Of a DNA stretch of 64,000 nucleotides, positions 24,901 through 34,532 are shown one piece after another. How positions within the stretch are numbered: position 1 is the first letter of the stretch; the number at the start of each line of letters is the position of its first letter. The position numbers and the translations under genes are program-made. The notes beneath the pieces were generated by a model that ran no database searches, was not told the DNA's origin, and worked only from the letters and a program-made list of their open reading frames with translations. Origin of the DNA: Oscheius sp. JU75 (taxonomy: Eukaryota > Nematoda > Chromadorea > Rhabditida > Rhabditidae); contig JASJZC010000005.1 in the NCBI GenBank assembly GCA_037178855.1, positions 744,001 through 808,000 on the forward strand, given 5' to 3'.

Positions 24901-27268
24901 TATCTGAAACAGTATATTAGCGAGATGCATATTTTATACAATCATTTATTTAGTACTGATTCTAACAAATTGATTTATACCCGTATTTGAGAACAACATG
25001 GTAACTTTTTCACATTTTTTTAAACTTGAAGTGTTCAAACGTATAAATCCAAAAACCAACCTGGGCAAGAAGATTTTTGTCATGAAAAAAAGCAGACAAT
25101 ACGGCTAGCTTTTGTGTGTCCCTGAGCTTTTTTGCTTTGCCTTCATTACTACAGGTCCATTCAAACAGAGCAGTGTCGATTTGATCCAAAAATTTTATAA
25201 CTTCTTCCGTTCTATTTCCTCCATTCAATACAGTTTCCACAAATGATGAAAGTTGTTCAGATTCAGAGCCAGGATAAGTAATCCTAAGCAAGTCGGAAAA
25301 AGTCCTCTCTTTTGACGGAAATATGGAGTCCAAACACTTTGAATGAGATTTCCGAACGGTGTCCATCACTTGATTTTGGGTTTTTCCATGTGTAATAGCA
25401 AGGATCATTGCGTTTGATTCAACAAATCCTCCAGCGACTGATGATATAGTTCTCAAAAGATTGCACAGTGAGTCTTGACATATATTGTCAAACTCAATGT
25501 CTTTGTAGAGAATCAAAGAAGTAAGCCGAGATACAACCTTTTCGAGCAGAATTCTTGGTTGTGGCACTCTGTTGAGGACTGTTTTCAGTTTCTCGCTAGC
25601 TTCTTTTGGCCCTTGTCCTTGAGCAGATTCCAGTAACACGAAGTAGTAGCCAATTGACCCGTAACTTTGCATGAGATGATCATAGTTCCCCCATTGTTGA
25701 CACTTGGCGATGTCGATCCATTCCGACAAGGATCGGTGCTCGAGTTCGGAGAAACAGTCTTTGGAATGAGTAAGCAGCTGTACTATTTTTGATATATCTT
25801 CCGATTCCACTTTCTTCCCTTGCAGTTTTGCTCCAAACAATGCTCTTAAATGGCTGTCTACTATTGGTTCCAACATGTTCGAAATTTCTTCCAATGTTAA
25901 TGAGCAATTTTTCACAGCAACAATTAGGCGCAGTGGAAGAGACCACTTCCTTAGACATCCATGTTCACCCAGCAGATAGCGGCACATCTGGTCCTCGGAA
26001 ATGCCAAAATTGCAAACAGCTTCGATAAACGTGGTAATAGCAAACTGTAGTTCGGTCAGTGTTTCGGAACATCCACGAAGCTCAAAGAGACGTCGCAGGA
26101 ATTTAAAAAAGCGAGTGGAGTTGGTTGAAGCATTTACAGCATCTGACCATTCGGTGATTTGAGCATGGAAAGCGGGAACAACAAACTGAGACAAACCAAC
26201 CTCTTCAGAGAGCAATAATTCTGGCTCGTGTGAATTGATTAAATCTCGGAGTTTGCGCACTTTCTCATTGGATACTGCTTTGAAAACTTCACCAGATGTG
26301 TTAAGGATCAAATAATGTTTTTCCGTGGCATTAGAATTATTGTTCTCCACCAGTTTGACTTTTGCAAAGCCGTTTTGGCTATAGACTTGGACATTCACAT
26401 TCATCTCTTCAGCCACCAATAATCTGTATGCAGATGAAGTCGCTCCATTCTTCCTGAGATCGTCGAAGAACGACTTGCTGGGTGATTCATATCCGTAATT
26501 ATTAATTGTCGCACGAAATATCTCCAAGCTTTCCCTTAGACTTTGTCTTTGCCTTATATCCTCCACAAACCAGTCCTCAACGCTGGCCTTCTCTCGGTAC
26601 CGATGCATCTTCATATTGAACTCCAATATCTGCTTAGAGAAAAAGTATATATGAATAAGAGATAATGCAGTCGTTCCAGCAGATTTTGAATTCCCATACA
26701 TGCCATATTCAAAAGTGAACCGTTCGCTCATGTGCGGTGAATCGGAGATCATTTTGTTGAGTGAAGAGAAAACTTTAGTTGTCTCAATCCCGTGCTCATC
26801 GCTCAGTAATTTGTCAATATCTCTGAAGGCGCTGAGAATACGTTTTCCATAATTTTGAAGCTAGACGTGAAATGCCATATTCAGTGTCATCTTCATTAAC
26901 CAAAGCATTTATAACTTTGTTCGCAGCCTCTTCCATTGCTTGTTGTTCCGTCTCTTCAAATGTGCTTTTACTTGTCCATAATCACTCCAATTAATTTCTG
27001 CATAATACTTTTTAAATAGTTCTTGGTGTTGATCCAAATAGCCATAAATAACATATAAAGCAAGCAACAGCCAATGATCTGCTCCAAAAGTAGCAGCTTC
27101 GCTCTCCATCTTGTCGACAAGATTTCTTCGAGTTTCCGCAGAATCATGCACCCACTGTGTTCCACAGGCGACATCAAAAAGTTCTTGTTCAATTGGTTGA
27201 ATCTTAGAAGGATTCCTGGGATCATTCTGTTTATGCTTTCTTTTATATTCGTGTCCACTGAGTCGCAT
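18937..27268 (-). CDS. giant SecA-like motor ATPase with C-terminal membrane segments
   Basis: Eight exons fit in phase: 27268-25061, 24903-22418, 21806-20544, 20509-20281, 20242-20129, 20089-19901, 19865-19587, 19494-18937; about 2,440 residues. The SecA-type motor straddles exons 1-2: Walker A LLAQINTGEGKS (residue ~740), Walker B HVIVDESDSM, motif SGTLGSDEE (SecA: SG-TGT), then STNLAGRGSDI, GGLHVV and GRSARSGDPG, matching SecA helicase motifs IV-VI. Bacterial SecA pushes preproteins through SecYEG; a substrate here is unknown. The N-terminal ~700 residues and the region after the motor are unrecognised. Exon 4 (20509-20281) encodes two hydrophobic segments (FGVFTIALLIICPLFV, IIGVVIFAVVGSGLYF), so the protein may be membrane-bound. 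Spliceosomal introns argue against bacterial contamination. Odd points: between 26985 and 26860 the best frame slips by one and back (two compensating indels, or an unseen intron), and the intron 20510-20543 is only 34 bases. The link across the 611-base intron 22417-21807 is inferred from phase. Confidence 0.75.
21900..22067. mobile_element. palindromic MITE-like element in intron
   Basis: Outer arms GTCTGAAAGGGT-A-T-GC-TCAAA (21900 on) and its inverse ending 22067 pair with few mismatches. Inner arms around AATATTAGCG and CGCTAATATT pair as well, giving an imperfect palindrome of ~168 bp. It lies in the large intron between SecA-like exons 2 and 3. No coding capacity. Confidence 0.55.
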
Positions 27269-27271
27269 TTT

Positions 27272-27523
27272 TTACTCGATGTCTGCCTCAAGCTGAAGCA
27301 GACCGGGAAAGATGTTTCCTCCTTTTTTCTCGTCTCTTAAATGTTTAATTCTTGTCAACCTAGTAGTGATGGCCTCTCTGTGGTCGTTCATATTCAAAGG
27401 AACCTGCAATACATTTGTCGCTCCCGACCTTTTGACCAGATTCCCCGCCTCCAAGAGGAGGACCTTTTGGCTCGTGTGCTCGCGTGTTCGTATGTAAGTG
27501 TGTGGCTTCCTCGCTGTAATCAT
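27272..27523 (-). CDS. short open frame just upstream of the SecA-like start
   Basis: An 83-codon frame ending ...FPGLLQLEADIE-stop three bases before the ATG at 27268. The second half (NMNDHREAITTRLTRIKHL) looks protein-like. It might be an upstream coding exon of the SecA-like gene, since ATCGA-GTAAAA at its end could serve as a donor, or a separate small cistron, or chance. No homology recognised. Confidence 0.25.
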   Translation of the reverse strand: MITARKPHTYIRTREHTSQKVLLLEAGNLVKRSGATNVLQVPLNMNDHREAITTRLTRIKHLRDEKKGGNIFPGLLQLEADIE

Positions 27524-27723
27524 GTAACACCTTCTATATCTCTCTATACCCCAACCAATAAACTAGTATTCGAACCATTAGTGAACGGTAATATATATCG
27601 TAGGATAGACGCATACAGACTCTCAATTCACAATAGACTATCTTCTTATAATAACCGTCTGCCCTACGAACAACATTTGACAACACACTGATCCACTTTT
27701 CTGCTTCCAGTACAGTTAGATAT

Positions 27724-28320
27724 ACAGTGTGTCAAGAAAGTATAGATACCTGTGCAATTTCACCCGTTTGAATGATTCTTTACGTTTTCAAAGCATATCA
27801 GTTCGATAGAAGACGACAGAAAACCTCCATAAAAACTTTAACATTGAGCATTTACTGTTTGGTGGCGAGATTCCAGGCGCAAACGCAAAAATCCTCTGTC
27901 AAGAAAGTATAGATACTTTCTCAAAACCCTAAAGATCTTGTTTCGAAAATGGCTAATATTGTAGACAAAAACTCAAAATGGATCCATCAATACAGCTGCA
28001 TCATCCAAGCGTCAAAAAAGTTTGGTTTCGAGCACTTTGAAAAAAGTCATTTTGTACTGAAAATCGTGATTACCTCGGTCTATAATCGATTGCTCCGTGG
28101 GATTCCAAGCAATCAACTCCAAAATTTTGTGGAAGATACGTGATATTATAGGTGACAAAGGCCCAGAACTTGGTCTTGTTCAGAGGCAAAACCGTTCTGC
28201 TACAGATGTTTTATTTTTACGGACTCGTATCAAGTCAAAATTAGTATTGAAAATGGGATCTCAATATACGAACGTGTATAGAGGGAAGGGATTTAACATT
28301 TTGAAGAACTAAGCGATACA
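27724..28320 (+). mobile_element. Tc1-like remnant
   Basis: TACAGTGTGTCAAGAAAGTATAG at 27723 looks like a Tc1-superfamily terminal repeat beside a TA, and TGTCAAGAAAGTATAGATAC recurs at 27898, as in elements with double repeats in each end. Downstream frames (27949-28140, 28097-28312) are broken and only vaguely transposase-like. I could not find the opposite terminus. Confidence 0.4.
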
Positions 28321-28657
28321 AATCGTTGTTCGTGTAAAGTACGTAACATACAGTGTAACTCTCGCTGCCACAAAACCAACTCTAAATGCTATAACAAATA
28401 ATTTATGTTCTTTTCTTCCTTCTCTTACAATGTTCTTATTGTTTCTCTTCGATTATTACTAGTAAACTAGATTTACTTCTATCTGATTGTTCTCAGTGGT
28501 AATATTACACAAAAAGGGAAAAAAAAATGCAAAAATAATATCGAAATTAACGAGATGCTCGAAAAAACAAATTCACTGTTTCCTTTCTGGTCAATTTGTA
28601 CTAATTTCAAAACCAGTGTAACATATACGTTCTAAATGTCTTACATTAGTGGCTGTA

Positions 28658-30641
28658 ATGCTTAATTTAGTGTTTCGGGTATGGAACCCCAAGGATGGTG
28701 CTCAATACGTCGATCACGATGGCCGAATTTACAAAACATGGAATGCATATTTGAAGGAAAATATGTTGGACAAAGGAATGATATGTTACCTAAAATCTGG
28801 ATATTTACGTGGTGAGACACAGGTCGGATTTGAAGAACCGCCTTCGTGCACGGTTGCGGCCAAAGCCGACACCATCGTCAAGACTACATTTTCTGTCGTC
28901 ACTGTAGCGGCAACAGCAACATTAGCTGCTGGTTCTTTTTTTACCTTTGGTCCTGCTGGCACCATAATCGTGACCGCTGCTACAGAAGTTTCTGCTGTCT
29001 ACAACGTTATCAGGTGCAATTTTTCGATACTAAGAATCATGAGATTTTAGACAAGGATTGAACGTTCGCGACAAGGTGGCTCACGGTCAAAATGCTGCAT
29101 CTGAAATTTATAATATTGTGACAATTATTGTGGCAGATGTTGCCACTCGTGGTTTCAAATGGTACGCAAATAAGATGGCCAAAGCTACTGGCCGAGCCCT
29201 CAGTGGCATTGAACGGATCGTTGGAACTCTGGCAATACTAGGAGTGAAAAGCATAGTTGTATGCAATTTCCTCCAATCGCTGTTCACGCTTGCTAACAAG
29301 GAAACTCTAAGTGCACTGGACATCCTCAACTTTGTCATATCTTGTCATCAAATGTACGGTTTAGTTATGTCGCCATGGACAGCACAAGGCTACGTGGACC
29401 AGGCTAAGGCGGAGCTGGCTGCACAACAAGCACAAAACCAAGAAACAGAAACGAGCAGGCCAACAACTAAGCAGTCAGAAAAGACTTCAGGCCAAAACAC
29501 GGAGAGTGCATCTCAAGAAATTGGCAAACCGGATGGGATCAAAAACAGTGAAGTTGGCAAAAAGATGACGGTTCACGAAATATTACAAGTAGTCAAAGAC
29601 AGCGCAAAAGATGTCGAAGATATAGTTTTAACTGTCACTGGCATAGTAGTACCATCCTATACACTACTACAGAAATGGCTTAACAAGAAAAAATCACAAT
29701 GCAATGAGGATGATGGCAGTTCCGGCCCACAAGGAGCACCGGATTCACAGAGCACAACAGAAAACAGCAATCAAACTGATGATCAATCTGCAGAACAGCA
29801 AGAACGTACCACTTCAGAAAGAGAGATAGGAGAATTGTATTCAAGACACCGAGCAATGCCCAACGATAACCCGGAAAGAGAAACATTGGCAGAAGAACTA
29901 CGAATCAAAGACAAAAAACGTGCCGATATGGATTTTGAGAGAATTTTAAGAGAAAATTCTGGAATGAAGGTAGGTTAGGAAGAAAAAACTAACGTTGCAT
30001 TTCCAGGATGACGCGTATAAAGAGTTAGAGAAGTTTATTGACACAAGAACTGCTACTGATCAACTTAACAGCAAAACAAGTGGTCGTTACGTTCAAGTTG
30101 GTTTCGAAGGCGTGAAAATTATCGCGTTTAGGCCATACAGGATATGGATGCTCCTAGTGTTTTCGAAATAATTTCGGAAACTAAAACCAAAATTTCTTTT
30201 TTCAATGGAGAGAGCACTGAACTGTTGATAAATGACGAGCTGGTTGTACACCCCAAAGCTCTGAAGCTGTTAAATAGAGCGACGGATGATGGGCAGAACC
30301 TGATGAAGTTCCTTTTTGATACTACCAAACGCTTCAAAGAAGAAGATTCGGGTTCTGCAGATTATCCACAGAAGAAACAGGAATATTTAACACAAATAAG
30401 AAAGGTGAGATGGTCATCGTAGTAAAGCTCGCACGAATCCTCAAGCTACCCGTCTGGTTTACTAATACTCCTTATAAACAAACCTTTTTTTTTGCAGACT
30501 CTCGGCCCTGTACGATTTCTAACGCAAATTGAAAAACAGGACTTTAGTAATCAGCTTCTACCATTTATTGGGAGCTTGTCAAGCAGCCAACAGATCGCAA
30601 AATTAATTACAAGTCAGGCCAAGCCTCCAAATGGAACATAG
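28658..30641 (+). CDS. DUF4781-like protein with hydrophobic segments
   Basis: Five exons join in phase: 28658-29013, 29051-29969, 30007-30096, 30141-30404, 30498-30641; about 590 residues. The start AWG context chosen is ATG 28658 (a GTG nine bases earlier is also open). The N-terminus (VWNPKDGAQYVDHDGRIYKT then W-x2-YL) followed by a long small-residue hydrophobic stretch (FSVVTVAATATLAAGSFFTF) and R-QGLNVRDKVAHGQ resembles the uncharacterised DUF4781 family known from insects and other eukaryotes; this match is from memory of the family's look. Two further hydrophobic stretches (residues ~190-230, ~330) and a long Gln/Ser/Thr/Glu-rich region (~260-310, ~370-430) follow. No enzymatic motif is seen. 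It is divergent to the SecA-like gene, 1.4 kb apart with a Tc1 remnant between. Molecular role unknown. Confidence 0.6.
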
Positions 30642-31688
30642 TAAACGAGGGTCACAAAAACTCGGCAGGAGGGAACATCTGGCGAACCGTGGTCAAGGCC
30701 TCATCATGTTGAGAGTCATCATTGTCATGACCTGCATAATGCTACTTCTCTACTACTACAAACTATACAAGATCCTATGGGCATTTTTGGGAACCAGTCG
30801 GTCTCTCGGCATCTTCTGTGAGACTTACTTCGTCGGTAGGATGGTTCTCCAAGTCAATGGATGGGCCATTTAATATCCGACACTAATAGTTCTCTTTGTT
30901 AACTGGTGCATGAAGGTCGTGCTCTCGATACTATAGAAGACCCCGATGAGAATGCAATAGGTATTTCGAAATCGACCTATCTAGAACGCTGATTGGCTCT
31001 TCCTAGATAGTGCGCTTAGGTAGTTTGAGTGAAACCATTTTTTTTCCTGGCCACTCCTTTCTTCCTCGTTTGGTTTCTATCCAAATGTTCCCAAAAAATG
31101 AACTGTTCCAGAAGTCAGAAATGCCTATGAAGACTTTTTCTCGGATGACGCTCCAGATAAGTGAGCTTCTGCTTCAAGAAGTAGTTGCGAACGGGAAGTA
31201 TTCTCTATATCGAATTGATGAAACAAAAAAAAACAAAAAGCCTTAATTGTACAAGATACTGGTATGGCAACGGGACAAGTAGCAGTGGACAAATACTCTA
31301 TGACATGTTTCAACACTTAGGCAAATTTCAGTTCGATGATGGTGAAGTTTTTGCTTACAATCGGCACTGTTCAAAGATTTAGCAAACGTTCTATACTTCT
31401 ACTGTGCTCTAAGATTCAGTGAAACCTAACTTCCCTGAACTATCTCGAGGAGGTCTAGGATGCGATACTATTTTACCTATAACGAGCTTTGCATACTTCT
31501 TATTACCTGTTCCACAATTCGAGAACCTGCTCCCAATGATCTTAACCCCTTATTGCAACTTGTGCTCGTCTCTGTTTGCACACTTTTCACGCCCTCATTA
31601 TTTGAATTAGGATGAGGAGAGTGACTTCTATACACCGCATGCGAACTCGCTTCCTTTTTGTTCCGATGAAATTTCACTCTCTACTACC
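30642..31688. other. intergenic, no gene recognised
   Basis: About 1 kb between the DUF4781-like gene and the first channel gene. Short open frames only; none has splice-consistent extension or a recognised motif. Confidence 0.5.
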
Positions 31689-33509
31689 ATGTCCGGAAGA
31701 AGACTCTTTTTGTTTTGGTTCCTGCTTCAGATCTTGGAATGCGGTGAGAATGCTATTTTTTTTCTTGAGATCAACCCAGCGATGTAATACCAAAACAGAA
31801 CTTCCTTATTTATGGTTTTCGTGAAACATCAAAAGTGGGACAATGACAGTGACCAAGCTTTCAGTTCTCTGCATCGGTCCAGTTCAAAGAGTCTACGAAA
31901 GTATCGTCGGCAATGCCTCCGTCTACAACAAGGATTATCCGCCCTTTGACGACGGTCGTGCTATCACAGTCACCGCCAGCACACCCTTTTTGGCCCTACT
32001 AGGCATCGTCAGTTCTCTTTTTGTTAATAAAACAAGAATGTAGGAAGTCAACCACCAAATTGTCAGCTACATAGCTCGACTGAACTTCACGTGGACCGAT
32101 CAGCGTCTCGTCTTCGATCCGGATGAAATCGGCGCCTTTTCAGTAGTCATGCCTGCTGATAGTGTCTGGCAGCCGAGAGTGGAGCTCTACAACAGTCTGA
32201 ACAATAAGGATGTCGCGGAGCAGAGACTGGCGACACCAGTTGAGGTTTGTTGCCAATCAGTATCTGTCTCTCTGTCTCTCTGCCACTCTGTCTTTCGGTC
32301 TCTCTATCTCTCAATCTCTCTATCGACTCTTTGTCTGTCTATATCTTTGTCTCTCTGTCTCACTATCTGAGTCCTAGAAAATTCCCATTCCAGGTCCGCG
32401 CAGATGGACATGTCTCCCAGCTCTGGTACTTCCAAGTACAGACCATTTGTGCAGTGGATGTAGGTAGGTCTGAAAAAAAAGGACCCAAGGGGCACCAAAT
32501 GCCACTTTAGGTAAACATGGTATCGAGTTCCTTGTTGAAACATTGAAAGAGGCGAAATAAAATTTACAGTGGGTAGTAGCTTGGTAATTTCTGAATTTTT
32601 GAAAAGGACCCGGTCGGAAACGAAAATCGCCCACTTTCAGCCAGCTATCCCTTTGACAGGCAATGGTGTAATCTCGGCTTTGTGTCCAGCACCGCCTCCT
32701 ACGATCAGCTCGTCGTTGTCGCCCTCCCGGGGGTCCAAACCTCCTCGGTAAGGACTCCCTCCCATTTTCTACTACTCTGTTAGGGAATTCCTGAATGGGA
32801 CATTGCCGAAGTCCGCGCCTTCAACTCCTCCTTTCCCCAATTCGGCAAAAGATATTCCATTGCGGAGATCAGTATCCATCTCAAGAGAAATCCTCAGTTC
32901 TACATTTTCTTCCTCATCCTGCCAACTTTCATAATCTCGGCGGTTTGCATTACCGCTATGCTTCTACCAGTCAAGTTGGATCTGGGAGAGAGGGTGAGTT
33001 GTGGTTGCTTTGATAATTATTTGTCTTAGACATATGCAGATCTGAAACTAATAGAACCTTTTTTGCCTTTTTAATATAATACTTTTTTTAATACTAATAT
33101 ACCTTTTTTGAAACATAAAAAGTTTTTTTTCAGATCAACATGGGAGTAGCTGGTCTGCTCAGCTTAACCTTTATGCTAAGTGTTATAATCGGAGAACTAC
33201 CTCGGACGCCTAGTCTGCCTCTTATGGGTAAGAGATAGAGAGACAGGGACCCCAATTTCAGGAAAATGGGTAATTGTCGAAATGTTCTTCTGCAGTTTCG
33301 GAATGCTCGTCCCCATGGGATTAAACCTCCTGGAATCGTGCTTCTATGGGAAAAGGCAGTTTCTGAAAGTCAAAAACGGCAAAGGAATTCTCTGCACCAT
33401 TACGGCTGTTGCGTTTTGTCTCCTCACCTTAGCCAATATTGTCACCACTGTCATGATGTTCTCATTTCCTCCGAAATCTGAGGATATGACCGAGTTTTCT
33501 ACGTATTGA
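31689..33509 (+). CDS. Cys-loop ligand-gated ion channel subunit A
   Basis: Eight exons: 31689-31743, 31865-32007, 32044-32244, 32394-32463, 32641-32747, 32784-32993, 33134-33227, 33262-33509; about 375 residues, all phases agree. Signal peptide MSGRRLFLFWFLLQILEC; ligand-binding domain; Cys-loop C-AVDVASYPFDRQW-C with the invariant PFD; four membrane helices: M1 (FYIFFLILPTFIISAVCITA), M2 preceded by GERINMG, M3 (VIVEMFFCSFGMLVPMG), M4 (TAVAFCLLTLANIVTTVMMF). The Glu just before M2 (as in nicotinic receptors) predicts cation selectivity. The M3-M4 loop is only about 20 residues, far shorter than in classical nicotinic receptors (over 80), recalling the nematode CUP-4-like group. No vicinal Cys pair (alpha-subunit mark) is visible. 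Tandem paralogue: subunit B at 34533. Ligand unknown. Confidence 0.85.
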
Positions 33510-33929
33510 ATCTTGCTATAATAAAGTTAAACAAAGAGGAAGGCTAGATTGTGAACTAAAGTTATGTTATTAACAAATGGTGAAAAAAGAACAGATTTTT
33601 CTGATAACACTGACAAAAAGACTGGCAGAGTTTGCTACAAAGATTCTCCTGTATGATCGCCTTGATACAAAAATTGTCCGACTAGCGAATGACACATCCC
33701 AGTGAGAAGTCCAAGGAGACACTGAAACAAACTTCGTCAAAAAAGTGGCGCATTGAAAGAAGACCATTTTCACCTGATTAAAAATTTTAAGAAGTGCAAA
33801 AAAGGTATTCAATGAAGATGTATAAAAGCATGGGGCTACAGTTGATAGTCTGATAGAACGTTTGACGATTTCCTGTTCTTCTGTTGATCATTTTCTCAGT
33901 ATGAAGCTGTCTCTCTCTCTCTTACTAAA

Positions 33930-34066
33930 GCTATTCCGTAGCGGAGATCAAAATCCCCCAGTTCTATATTTTCTTCCTCGTCCTGCCAACTTTCATAAAA
34001 GCGGCGGTTTGCATTACAGCCATGCTTCTACCGGTCAAGTTGGATCTGGGAGAGAGGGTGAATTGT
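33930..34066 (+). pseudogene. broken copy of channel exon (between subunits A and B)
   Basis: This matches exon 6 of subunit A (32850-33000): ATTCCGTAGCGGAGATCA, CAGTTCTA-ATTTTCTTCCTCG, CTTCTACCGGTCAAGTTGG and the donor GTGAATT. It lacks a stretch around the H-L-K-R-N codons and replaces FIISAV by FIKAAV inside M1. No other exons of this copy are seen. It appears to be debris from an unequal tandem duplication. Confidence 0.75.
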
Positions 34067-34532
34067 GCCACTATCTCTTACAATTAGATGGTTTTTTTGT
34101 TTTTGATCCGCTGCACTCGACCAACAGAATTGGAAAAATTCTCTCCAATATATACCTTTTTTGAAACGTGAAAAACTCTGAGCTATGAAACGCAACAACC
34201 CTATGGGTTCCTCCCCTTCGATGTTTTTCGGGTCACACACTGTTCTCAGCACTACTGTATTGTTTCACTGAAAACCTATATAGCCACAGAATTCCATTTT
34301 TCAATATCATTGTCATCCTACTTCAAAAAATTTACCATCCTGTTGCAGATCATTCTCTCTCTCCCTCCACGTGTACAAACTTTCTATGTCAATTGTTGAC
34401 AAGACCGTGTTTCCGTGTTCACGGAAATGGGCCTAATTTGCCCACCTGCGCAGTTTTGAATCAAATTTGGACGGGAGGGGAGAGGGTAGGCGTCAGCTCG
34501 AAGTCATTGCTCACTATTTATTTTCTCGATCT

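Noticed and set aside
18937-27268. Bacterial contamination or endosymbiont origin of the SecA-like region.
   Set aside because: Exons are separated by introns with consistent phases, and typical nematode genes flank it on both sides.
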